DNA of 10,410 bases, from NCBI GenBank assembly GCA_900557505.1, contig USTC01000014.1:1-10410 (forward strand). Reading direction: 5' to 3'. The notes beneath the pieces are model-generated. The model was not told where the DNA came from, did no database searches, and was given only the letters and a program-made list of their open reading frames with translations. This document shows positions 1 to 6,443 of this stretch, piece after piece; position 1 is the stretch's first letter, and each line of letters begins with the position of its first letter. This stretch comes from an uncultured Collinsella sp. GTDB taxonomy: Bacteria; Actinomycetota; Coriobacteriia; Coriobacteriales; Coriobacteriaceae. The translations under genes were made by a program, and so were the position numbers.

Positions 1-1592
1 CGGCGCCAGAATGGCCTCCTCGAGCGCCTTGCAAGCGGCGGCGCGCACTTTATGTACGGCGGAGAAACCCATGCCGCAGCCCTCATCGAGGGCCACGTCA
101 AAGCTCGCGGCCTCAAAGGGAGAGGAGCCCATGCGGCCTACATGCTCAACCAGATCGGACGCCTCGACGGCGCGGGTCTTGGCACCCTCGACGGTAAAGT
201 CCGTGGCTGTAGCCGTAAGCGAAGGGTCGTCGCAGCAGGTGAGCGTCACGGTAAACGGCTCGCCCAAACGCGCCGCAACGGTTACATCAACGGCGCGGCG
301 GCGCAGCACATCGCGCTTGAGCGCGGCGCCGGCGGCGTCGATGGCACGCTGGCTGCGAATCACGCGGACGCGGCAGCCCTCGGGCATACTGCGGGGCACG
401 CGGCACTCAATGATATCGCCGGCTGCGGCATCATCGGCGGCAATGGTGGTCAGGAATTGGTCGAACTCATCGTCGTGGCGAAGCTCCAGCAGGTCTCCCT
501 TGCCCACGGGCTCAAACAGCTCAATGCGGGCGATGGCGGCGCGGCGACGGCGGTCGTCGGGCTTGAGGCCGCGCACGTCGCGATTGGCCGGGCGGCTGCC
601 CAGCACCGTGCCCACGATCTGGCCGCGATTGTTGGAACGCTCATAGCTCATCATCTCGTCGCCCGAGGTACCGTCCTGATAGGCGTGCGTAAAGTCGCGG
701 TTGAAGCAGCGCTTGAGCTGGCGCTGGCGGGCAGCTTCCTCGTCCTTGGCAACGGTGGCTCCGGATAGCATGTCGTCAATTTCGTGACGATACACATCAA
801 CGATGGAGTACACGTAATCGGGCGCCTTCATGCGGCCTTCGAGCTTGAGCGATGCGGCACCGGCGTCATACAGACGGCGAACAAGCTGCGAAGTGTTGGT
901 GTCGCGCGGGCATAGCGCACGCTCGCGGCCGGCGCGCGGCCGTTCTCGTCGATCAGCTCGTAAGGCAGGCGACAGGGCTGAGCGCACATGCCGCGGTTGG
1001 CCGAGCGGCCCGCCATGGCAAAGCTCGACAGCAGGCACAGACCCGAGTAGCAAAAGCAGATGGCGCCGTGGCTAAAGACCTCAAGGTCCACATCGGGCGC
1101 GGCATCGTGAATGGCGGCAATCTCGTCGATGGAAAGCTCGCGCGAGAGGGTCACGCGGTCGGCGCCCTGCTCGCGGCACCAAAGGGTTCCGCGGTCGTCG
1201 TGGATGTTCGCCTGGGTCGAGATATGCGTCTCGATGCCGGGCATGGTGCGCTTGACCTCAAAGAACAGACCCCAGTCCTGGATGATGAAGGCGTCGGCGC
1301 CCAGCGTGGAGCAGCGATGGATGAGTTGCAGCGCATCGCCCATCTCGGACTGCTTGATGACGATGTTGACCGTGACGTAGACGCGCGAGCCGGCCAGGTG
1401 TGCAGCACGGCAGGCCTGCTCAAAGGCCTCGTCGGTAAAGTTGGTGGCCTTGCGGCGGGCGTTGAAGCTTCCCATGCCGCAGTAGATGGCGTCTGCCCCG
1501 GCAGCGAGTGCGGCGGCAAAGGGCTCGGGCCCTCCAGCGGGCGCCAAAAGCTCGGGTCTGCGGTTGGTGGTTCGACTGGCGGTTGCGGTCAT
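1..1592 (-). pseudogene. U32 family peptidase / RlhA-like hydroxylation protein, frameshifted and cut by the window edge
   Basis: The protein starts at ATG 1592 (minus strand), after an AGGCAGGA-type ribosome site, and matches the U32 family. The family signature lies at residues 171-189 (EVFSHGAICFCYSGLCLLS). Cys179, Cys186, Cys203 and Cys207 have the 7-17-4 spacing expected of the [4Fe-4S] ligands of RlhA/TrhP-type members, followed by the usual RGMCAQPCRLPY. These proteins help make 5-hydroxycytidine in 23S rRNA or 5-hydroxyuridine in tRNA; the 'peptidase' name is historical. After residue ~223 (near 924) the frame is lost and the original frame stops at 828. The -1 frame resumes at once with ERALCPRDTNTSQLV and LEGRMKAPDYVYSIVDVYR, both typical of the family, and stays open for 308 codons to position 1. 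One base is missing, probably a G in the GC-rich stretch 924-938. The later part resembles the C-terminal extension (DUF3656-like) of long RlhA homologues. It is either a recent pseudogene or a sequencing/assembly error. Confidence 0.85.
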
Positions 1593-1698
1593 ATCCTGCC
1601 TTTCAAAATGCTCAGATACTCAAAAGTATAGTGGTGCTGTTGCGGCGGACGAGCCATGTGGCCCAAGCAGGATAAAGTCTTCAGCAGCCCTTGCAGCA

Positions 1699-1771
1699 AA
1701 AATGATCCGTTTTCCCTCCGTCCCCTATGGATTGTCTGATCCGATGGGGACGGAGGGAAACGGATCATTTT
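1699..1771. repeat. Palindromic repeat element (two inverted ~27-bp units, REPIN-like)
   Basis: The left arm (1699-1725, AAAATGATCCGTTTTCCCTC followed by CGTCCCC) is repeated as its reverse complement at 1746-1771. The only difference is one T in the T run. The spacer is 20 nt. Each arm carries the pentamer ACGGA twice (on the appropriate strand), 10 or 11 bp apart, about one helical turn. A third, single copy lies at 2434-2460. The element sits between divergent gene starts, so it is not an obvious terminator even though it would fold into a strong hairpin. It looks like a dispersed intergenic repeat; no transposase is visible here. Confidence 0.8.
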
Positions 1772-1853
1772 GAGCTTCACCGTCCGGTCGTGCCGTTCAG
1801 CGGCTGACAGGCGCCGTTGGGCGATAAAATATTCTCGCAACGTGATAATAATC

Positions 1854-1882
1854 TTGCATCGCGCGGAAACCTTGAGTACTAT
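1854..1882 (+). promoter_or_regulatory. Candidate sigma70-type promoter for ridA
   Basis: TTGCAT (1854-1859) and TACTAT (1877-1882) are separated by exactly 17 bp. The -35 matches the consensus only in TTG, and the -10 matches 4 of 6. Transcription would start near 1889, just before the leader hairpin at 1892, giving an untranslated leader of about 84 nt. Support is spacing and position only. Confidence 0.4.
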
Positions 1883-1891
1883 CCCAAATCA

Positions 1892-1939
1892 AGCGCGGTG
1901 TTCAGACCGAACTGTGCCTCCCGGTGTGAACACCGCGCT
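1892..1939 (+). promoter_or_regulatory. Long hairpin in the ridA 5' leader
   Basis: AGCGCGGTGTTCA (1892-1904) pairs perfectly with TGAACACCGCGCT (1927-1939). After a single G/G mismatch, ACCG (1906-1909) pairs with CGGT (1922-1925), leaving a 12-nt loop. No U tract follows, so it is not a standard terminator. It ends 21 nt before the AAGGAG of ridA and would sit almost at the 5' end of the transcript predicted from the 1854-1882 promoter. Possible roles are mRNA stabilisation, an RNA regulatory switch, or (as DNA) a dyad bound by a regulator. Confidence 0.6.
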
Positions 1940-1960
1940 CACGCTCTCTCAATTGATCGT

Positions 1961-1966
1961 AAGGAG
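1961..1966 (+). promoter_or_regulatory. Ribosome binding site of ridA
   Basis: A perfect AAGGAG lies 6 nt before ATG 1973. It fixes the start there rather than at the in-frame ATG 1817, which would add 52 residues foreign to the family. Confidence 0.9.
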
Positions 1967-1972
1967 ATAAAC

Positions 1973-2350
1973 ATGAGCAAGACCGTCGTGTCTTCCGATA
2001 ACGCACCTGCAGCCATCGGCCCGTATTCCCCCGGCATCCAGACCGGCAACATGGTGTTCCTGTCCGGCCAGCTGGGCATCGACCCCGCAACCGGCAAGAT
2101 GCCCGAGGGCGTCGAGGCCCAGGCTAAGCAGTCCCTTGCTAACGTCGAGGCGCTGCTGACCGCTGCCGGCGCCACCTTTGCCGATGTCGTCAAGACCACG
2201 GTCTACCTGGCCGACATCGCCGACTTTGCCGCCGTGAACGAGATCTACGCTTCCAAGTTCGAGGCCCCCTTCCCCGCGCGCAGCGCTTTCCAGGTTGCCG
2301 CTCTTCCGGCTGGCGGTCTGGTCGAGATCGAGGTCGTCGCCGCTCTCTAA
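1973..2350 (+). CDS. ridA: RidA family reactive enamine/imine deaminase
   Basis: This is a 125-residue protein, the normal length for RidA (YjgF/YER057c/UK114). RidA hydrolyses 2-aminoacrylate and other enamine/imine intermediates released by PLP enzymes to 2-oxoacids and ammonia, protecting PLP enzymes from damage. It is a cytosolic homotrimer. Family marks visible are AIGPYSP near the N-terminus (Tyr17), SGQLGIDP at 31-38, the catalytic arginine in FPARSAFQVAALP (Arg103, matching Arg105 of E. coli RidA), and the closing VEIEVVA with Glu120. The gene has its own promoter candidate and leader hairpin and ends in a strong terminator, so it is probably monocistronic. It lies next to a purine-catabolism operon. 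In E. coli that pathway includes the diaminopropionate lyase YgeX, which generates 2-aminoacrylate, so a supporting role is plausible but inferred. Confidence 0.95.
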   Translation: MSKTVVSSDNAPAAIGPYSPGIQTGNMVFLSGQLGIDPATGKMPEGVEAQAKQSLANVEALLTAAGATFADVVKTTVYLADIADFAAVNEIYASKFEAPFPARSAFQVAALPAGGLVEIEVVAAL

Positions 2351-2380
2351 GGCGTTGGCAACAACTAAACATGACATGCA

Positions 2381-2418
2381 AAAAGACCCTGCAGCGCGTG
2401 TGAACTGCAGGGTCTTTT
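2381..2418. terminator. Bidirectional Rho-independent terminator
   Basis: AAAAGACCCTGCAG (2381-2394) and CTGCAGGGTCTTTT (2405-2418) form a perfect 14-bp stem with a 10-nt loop. Read either way, the stem ends in a T run. It lies 30 nt after the ridA stop and beyond the stop of the convergent regulator gene, so it can end transcription from both sides. Confidence 0.92.
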
Positions 2419-2433
2419 GTCAAGCGATGCGAC

Positions 2434-2460
2434 AAAAATGATCCGTTTTCCTCCGTCCCC
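2434..2460. repeat. Single copy of the dispersed ~27-bp repeat unit
   Basis: This copy (AAAAATGATCCGTTTTCC followed by TCCGTCCCC) matches the left arm of the palindrome at 1699-1771 except for one C fewer in the C run. No inverted partner follows. Similarity ends abruptly on both sides, which defines the unit as about 27 bp. It sits between the bidirectional terminator and the regulator's stop codon. Confidence 0.75.
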
Positions 2461-2474
2461 AAGGAGTCAGCGGG

Positions 2475-3131
2475 TTAGCCTTCCTTGCGGACTTTTTGCA
2501 GGTAGCGGTAGACGCTGGGCTCCGAGATGCCCAGCGCGGTGGCGGCGCAGGCTACGGCGCCCTTGAGCATGACCACTCCGTTGCCGTTGAGGTGGCGAAT
2601 GACGTCCACGCGGTCGCTTTGACCAAGCGACGCCACATCCAGCCCGCGAGCGCTCAGCAGCTCGGCAATGCTGCGGTCGATGAGCTCCTGTGTGGACTCC
2701 GAAAGGCTTTCGACCTCGATAGAGGCGGGCTCCGTGCGCGTCGGCGCCGCGTCGAAGCACGCCATGAGCTGCTGTGCCATGGCGTTGATGGAGCGCACGG
2801 TCGAGAGGTCGGTGTTGACGCAGAGCATGCCGACGATCTCGTCATTCTCGCGGATAAAGTACGTCGCTGACTCCAATGTCTTGCCACCGGCACCGCGGCC
2901 CTCGTAGCCCGTAATAAACGGCAGGTCGCGATACTTGGCGTCGTGCATGATCTTGAGCGCCAGGTCGGTGGCGGGACCGCCGACCTTGCGACCGCTCACG
3001 ATGCCGTTGCGAATATCGACGATGGCGTGGTCGGGATCCGAGAAATCGTGCAGCACGATTTCGCTGTTTTTGCCGAGTATCTGCTCCAGGAAATCGACCA
3101 TCGGCAAAAAGCGACGTACGGTCTCGTTCAC
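2475..3131 (-). CDS. YheO-like PAS domain / HTH transcriptional regulator
   Basis: A 218-residue DNA-binding regulator. The N-terminal two thirds match the YheO-like PAS domain: FLEQILGKNSEIVLHDFSD near residues 12-30, followed by VDIRNGIVSGRKVGGPATDL. The C-terminus (about residues 180-218) is the family's helix-turn-helix, VVMLKGAVACAATALGIS then EPSVYRYLQKVRKEG. The start chosen is GTG 3131, because AAGGAG lies exactly 6 nt upstream and the protein then begins where family members do. An upstream in-frame start (ATG 3272) would add 47 residues without family resemblance. The gene diverges from the permease-ssnA-ygfK operon, a layout typical of a local regulator, so it may control that operon in response to a purine or pathway intermediate; the ligand is unknown. 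Its stop is just before the shared terminator with ridA. Confidence 0.88.
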   Translation of the reverse strand: MNETVRRFLPMVDFLEQILGKNSEIVLHDFSDPDHAIVDIRNGIVSGRKVGGPATDLALKIMHDAKYRDLPFITGYEGRGAGGKTLESATYFIRENDEIVGMLCVNTDLSTVRSINAMAQQLMACFDAAPTRTEPASIEVESLSESTQELIDRSIAELLSARGLDVASLGQSDRVDVIRHLNGNGVVMLKGAVACAATALGISEPSVYRYLQKVRKEG

Positions 3132-3137
3132 GGGCAA

Positions 3138-3143
3138 CTCCTT
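3138..3143 (-). promoter_or_regulatory. Ribosome binding site that fixes a GTG start
   Basis: On the minus strand AAGGAG is followed by 6 nt and GTG (3131-3129). The alternative ATG codons at 3182 and 3272 lack a ribosome site at proper distance, so this site decides the regulator's start. Confidence 0.8.
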
Positions 3144-3367
3144 GGGGTGAAATCGGAAATGTTCATAACAATTTTTTCTCATGGTAACACGCCATTCCTC
3201 ATCTCGTATATTCGCAGGTACATTGCGTAATACAGACGAGCGGTAGGAATTCGGCGGTAAACGGTCGACCAAAAGAAAAGTTAGATGTTATTTTGACCAG
3301 ACACTTTTTTGACCTGCGGAAATGCATTGTCTCAGCTCAAGAATAGTCTGATAACAAAAAATTATTA

Positions 3368-3396
3368 TTGAGAATGAGAATCATCTTTAATACGAT
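3368..3396 (+). promoter_or_regulatory. Candidate promoter of the permease-ssnA-ygfK operon
   Basis: TTGAGA (3368-3373, 5 of 6 to consensus) and TACGAT (3391-3396, 4 of 6) are separated by exactly 17 bp in an AT-rich stretch. Transcription would begin near 3403, about 80 nt before the permease start. This also argues against translation from the in-frame ATG at 3397. Confidence 0.6.
3370..3388. promoter_or_regulatory. Fur-box-like operator overlapping the operon promoter
   Basis: GAGAATGAGAATCATCTTT agrees with the classic 19-bp Fur box GATAATGATAATCATTATC at 14 of 19 positions. It covers the end of the -35 and most of the -10/-35 spacer, where a repressor would block RNA polymerase. The genes downstream are heavy users of iron. 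The right half is degenerate, so it might instead serve another regulator of the Fur family or the divergent YheO-like protein. Confidence 0.4.
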
Positions 3397-3483
3397 ATGC
3401 AACGAAGGCACAACCTCAACCCCGCACTGCGTCACAATAGAGCGTTAGATGCGAAAACAACTATTTCGAGGATTGGTGGTCAA

Positions 3484-4878
3484 ATGACCCAGGAGACGGT
3501 TAAGAACGGCACTGAAGCCCTGTTCACTCGTGAAGGCATGCCTCCCGTTAAGGAAATGATCCCGTGTGCCCTTCAGCACGTACTGGCTTCGTTTGCCGGT
3601 ATCATCACCCCGGCGGTCATCATGGCCGGCGTCTACGGCTTTAATAGCCAGCAGAGCACCGACATCATCCAGGTCGCGCTCATTCTTTCGGCAATCGATA
3701 CGGCCCTTCAGGCCTTCGCTCCCTTCCGTCGCATCGGCGGCGGTCTGCCCATCGTCATGGGCGTTTCGTTCGCGTTCCTGCCGGCCCTGCAGGCCATGGG
3801 TGCCTCGGGCTTTAGCTTTGGCGCTCTGCTGGGCGGCGAGATCGTCGGCGGCGCCGTCGCGGTCCTCTTTGGTCTGGCTTACAGCAAGATCAAGTGGCTG
3901 TTCCCTCCTGTCGTGACCGGTACGGTCATCTTCTCCATTGGCGTCTCTCTTTATCCCACGGCCGTTAAGTACATGGCCGGTGGCATGGGCACGCCGCTGT
4001 GGGGCACCCCGCAGGCGTGGTGCGTCGCTCTCATCACCTTCGCCGTGGTCTTTGCGCTCGCCAACTTTGGCAAGGGTACGCTCAAGCTGGGATCCGTGTT
4101 CTTTGGCATGATCGTTGGCATGATCGTTTCGATTCCCTTTGGCATGATCGACTTCTCCAGCGTCGCCACCGCTCAGGTCTTCGCCCTTCCCAAGCTCATG
4201 CCCTACGCGCTCGAGTTTGATCCCGAGGTCTGCATTACCCTCGCCGTCGTGTTCCCCATGGTTGCCATCCAGGTTATCGGTGACGTCTCCGCCGCCTGCC
4301 TGGGCTCCATCGACCGTATGCCCACCGAGCGCGAGCTCTCCGGCGCTATCGTGTCCCAGGGCCTCACCTCTATGGTCGGCGGCCTGCTGGGCGGTCTTCC
4401 CACCAGCGCCCTTGGCCAGAACGTGGGCATCATCTGCTCCAACAAGGTCGTCAACAAGTGGGTCTTTGTGATTATCGCGGCCGTCTTTGCCATCGCCGGC
4501 CTGTTCCCGCAGCTCTCTGCCGTCCTTTCCGCTATCCCGCAGCCCGTTATCGGCGGCGCGACCGTCGGCGTCTTTGGCACCATCACCATGAACGGTGTGC
4601 GCATGTTCACCCGCGAGGGCCTCACGCAGCGCACTACCACCATCGTCGGTACCTCCGTCGTCTTTGGCCTGGGTATCTGGATGGCCAGCGGTTGCCTTGC
4701 CGGCGAGGGTATGCCCGCCTGGGTGTCCACCGTCATCGGCTCCAATGCCGTAACCCCCACCGCCATCATGGCCATCGTCCTTAACCTGATCCTTCCGCAG
4801 ACGCCGGTCGTGGCTCAGCACATCGATGCCGCCAAGGACGCTGCCGTGGATCTGGTCTTGCCCGAGAGCAAGAAGTAA
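3484..4878 (+). CDS. NCS2 family nucleobase permease (xanthine/urate/purine type)
   Basis: A 464-residue, very hydrophobic protein of the NCS2 (nucleobase-ascorbate transporter) family, expected to have 14 membrane segments and import a purine base at the inner membrane. Family marks are the QH pair in the first membrane segment (Gln31-His32), FRRIGGGLPIVMGVSFAFLP, FPPVVTGTVIFSIGVSLYP, the TM8 motif ending IGD (Asp267), and GQNVG (Gln312-Asn313) in TM10. Two carboxylates important in E. coli XanQ appear replaced by glutamine: Glu272 by Gln263 and Asp304 by Gln292 (alignment from memory). The T-G pair after the QN motif is Asn320-Lys321. The start at ATG 3484 follows weak sites (GAGGA at 3468, GGTGGT just before it). 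As first gene of the operon with ssnA and ygfK it probably supplies the purine they process; exact substrate is not settled. Confidence 0.9.
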   Translation: MTQETVKNGTEALFTREGMPPVKEMIPCALQHVLASFAGIITPAVIMAGVYGFNSQQSTDIIQVALILSAIDTALQAFAPFRRIGGGLPIVMGVSFAFLPALQAMGASGFSFGALLGGEIVGGAVAVLFGLAYSKIKWLFPPVVTGTVIFSIGVSLYPTAVKYMAGGMGTPLWGTPQAWCVALITFAVVFALANFGKGTLKLGSVFFGMIVGMIVSIPFGMIDFSSVATAQVFALPKLMPYALEFDPEVCITLAVVFPMVAIQVIGDVSAACLGSIDRMPTERELSGAIVSQGLTSMVGGLLGGLPTSALGQNVGIICSNKVVNKWVFVIIAAVFAIAGLFPQLSAVLSAIPQPVIGGATVGVFGTITMNGVRMFTREGLTQRTTTIVGTSVVFGLGIWMASGCLAGEGMPAWVSTVIGSNAVTPTAIMAIVLNLILPQTPVVAQHIDAAKDAAVDLVLPESKK

Positions 4879-5073
4879 CCAATTCGGTGCTATTCGTCGG
4901 CGGGCGCATCGCCTCGTCCGCCGACGTCATGCGGCGCCAAGCCGCACTTCAAAGGGTTTGTCCCTTTGGTGAAGCGTTGACGGGAGAGGGCCCGTTTCCG
5001 GTGTAGGCCGGCGCTTCGCACTCCGCCATGTCAGAGGTGTCAAACCCCGCCTCTGATGTCGAAGGGAGCATCC
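4879..5073 (+). other. Hairpin-rich spacer between permease and ssnA
   Basis: This 195-nt gap contains four separate perfect inverted repeats: 4895-4903 with 4918-4926 (9 bp, CGTCGGCGG), 4930-4935 with 4941-4946 (6 bp), 4950-4956 with 4962-4968 (7 bp, CAAAGGG), and 5031-5037 with 5050-5056 (7 bp, TCAGAGG), the last ending 5 nt before the ssnA ribosome site. None is followed by a U run, so a standard terminator is absent and read-through is likely. No good internal promoter was found. It does not match a riboswitch I can recognise. Confidence 0.5.
5062..5068 (+). promoter_or_regulatory. Ribosome binding site of ssnA
   Basis: AAGGGAG lies 5 nt before ATG 5074. It supports that start over the in-frame ATG at 5056, which lies before the site and would add only six residues (MSKGAS). 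Confidence 0.8.
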
Positions 5074-6429
5074 ATGCTTCTGGTCGCTAACGGTTCCGTC
5101 TTTACCCGCAACGCTCAGGCCCCGTTCATCCCCAACGGTGCGGTCGCCATTGACGGAGATACGATCGTCGAAGTGGGCCCCGAGTGCGAGCTCAAGGCCA
5201 AGTACCCGGATGCCGAGTACGTCGACGCCCAGGGCAACCTCATCATGCCCGGACTCATCAACTGCCACACCCACATTTACTCGGGTCTGGCCCGCGGCCT
5301 TGCCATTAAGGGCTGCAACCCCACCAACTTCCTGGAGAATCTTGAGCAGCAGTGGTGGAAGATCGACGACAACCTGACGCTCGACGGCACCAAGGCCAGC
5401 GCCTATGCCACGATCCTGGACTCCATCCGCGATGGCGTCACCACGATCTTCGATCACCATGCGAGCTTCTGCGAGATTCCGGGTAGCCTCTTTACCATTA
5501 AGGACGCCGCTCATGAGCTGGGCATGCGTTCGTGCCTGTGCTACGAGGTCTCCGATCGCCGCGGCCAGGAAAAATGCGACCAGGCCATTGCCGAGAACGC
5601 CGAGTTCGCCCAGTGGGCCGCCAAGGAGCGTCGCGATAACGACAACCACATGATCGCCGCCATGTTTGGCGGTCACGCCACCTTTACGTTGTCGGACGAG
5701 ACCATGGACAAGATGGCCGAGGCCAACAACGGCCTGACCGGCTTCCACATCCACGTGTGCGAGGGCATGAACGATGTGTGGGATTCCCGCCTCAACCGCG
5801 GCGGTATCAGCCCCGTCGAGCGCCTGCTGCAGCACAACCTGCTCGGTCCCGACACCATGCTCGGCCACTGCATCCACGTGACGCCCGCCGAGATGGATAT
5901 CGTCAAGGAGTCCGGCACCTGGCTGGTCAACAACCCCGAATCCAATATGGGCAACGCCGTGGGCTGCGCCCCCGTGCTCGAGTTCTTCCGCCGCGGCATC
6001 CCCGTGTGCATGGGTACCGACGCCTACACCCACGATATGCTCGAGAGCCTCAAGGTCTTCCTGATCATTCAGCGCCACAACGCCGCCATGCCCAACGTGG
6101 GCTGGTGCGAGGCCATGACCATGCTGTTCGAGAACAACGCCAAGATGGCCAGCAAGTACTTCGATCGCAAGCTCGGTGTACTCGAGGCCGGCGCCGCTGC
6201 CGACGTCATCGTTATGGACTACAAGCCCTTTACGCCGCTGAGCGAGGAGAACATCGACGGCCACATGCTCTTTGGCATGATGGGCAAAAACTGCCGTACC
6301 ACCATCATCAACGGCAAGGTCCTGTACAAGGATCGCGAGTTCGTCGGTATCGATGAGGAAAAGATCAACGCGTGGACCATGGCTGAGTCCAAGAAGCTCT
6401 GGAGCACGCTCAACGATCGCACCTACTAA
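5074..6429 (+). CDS. ssnA: Putative aminohydrolase SsnA
   Basis: A 451-residue member of the metal-dependent amidohydrolase superfamily (guanine deaminase/TrzA/AtzA group), close to E. coli SsnA (about 442 residues) along its whole length. Metal and catalytic residues are in place: NCHTHIYSGL (His65, His67), GFHIHVCEG (His227, Glu230), GHCIH (His265, with His268 after) and GTD (Asp316). The fold begins with the small beta domain (MLLVANGSVF) and ends with the usual AADVIVMDYKPFTPL and NGKVLYKDREF. It is cytosolic. In E. coli and gut anaerobes ssnA belongs to the purine/urate-degradation cluster with ygfK and a Mo hydroxylase. A hydrolytic step on a purine-ring intermediate is expected, but the exact substrate is an inference. 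It lies between permease and ygfK on the same strand, probably in one operon. Confidence 0.93.
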   Translation: MLLVANGSVFTRNAQAPFIPNGAVAIDGDTIVEVGPECELKAKYPDAEYVDAQGNLIMPGLINCHTHIYSGLARGLAIKGCNPTNFLENLEQQWWKIDDNLTLDGTKASAYATILDSIRDGVTTIFDHHASFCEIPGSLFTIKDAAHELGMRSCLCYEVSDRRGQEKCDQAIAENAEFAQWAAKERRDNDNHMIAAMFGGHATFTLSDETMDKMAEANNGLTGFHIHVCEGMNDVWDSRLNRGGISPVERLLQHNLLGPDTMLGHCIHVTPAEMDIVKESGTWLVNNPESNMGNAVGCAPVLEFFRRGIPVCMGTDAYTHDMLESLKVFLIIQRHNAAMPNVGWCEAMTMLFENNAKMASKYFDRKLGVLEAGAAADVIVMDYKPFTPLSEENIDGHMLFGMMGKNCRTTIINGKVLYKDREFVGIDEEKINAWTMAESKKLWSTLNDRTY

Positions 6430-6443
6430 TAACAAGTAGATTC

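Larger units (their letters stand above)
1593..1972. other. Intergenic region between the divergent U32 gene and ridA
   Basis: This 380-base stretch has no convincing gene: the open frames crossing it have no good ribosome site and run through the palindrome. It holds, left to right, a lone TATACT hexamer at 1625-1630 (minus strand, no matching -35, so a weak promoter hint for the U32 gene), the inverted-repeat element at 1699-1771, a promoter candidate for ridA at 1854-1882, a long leader hairpin at 1892-1939, and the ridA ribosome site at 1961-1966. Confidence 0.6.
3132..3483. other. Divergent regulatory region between regulator and permease
   Basis: This stretch of about 350 bases is much more AT-rich than the flanking genes, especially 3270-3400, and holds no convincing gene. 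It contains the regulator's ribosome site (3138-3143), two direct copies of TTTTGACC (3291-3298 and 3307-3314, 16 bp apart), and the operon promoter with an overlapping Fur-like box (3368-3396). No convincing -35/-10 pair was found for the regulator on the minus strand. Confidence 0.6.

Noticed and set aside
52..768. Long plus-strand open frame opposite the U32 gene
   Set aside because: It is antisense to the reading-through U32 frame, is rich in Ala/Gly/Arg as expected for a GC-rich shadow, and has no ribosome site or recognisable domain.
3132..3272. Upstream extension of the regulator by 47 residues from ATG 3272
   Set aside because: There is no ribosome site at the right distance, the added residues do not resemble the family, and a perfect AAGGAG precedes GTG 3131.
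4895..4926. Terminator after the permease
   Set aside because: The 9-bp stem is perfect but no U run follows, and the downstream genes are functionally linked, so a true end of transcription there is doubtful.
4977..5005. Possible internal promoter for ssnA beginning with TTGACG at 4977
   Set aside because: No acceptable -10 hexamer occurs at 16-19 bp spacing.
4879..5073. Known purine riboswitch upstream of ssnA
   Set aside because: The layout of independent short stems does not show the three-way junction of the guanine/adenine class or another class I can recognise. I keep it only as an unnamed structured leader.
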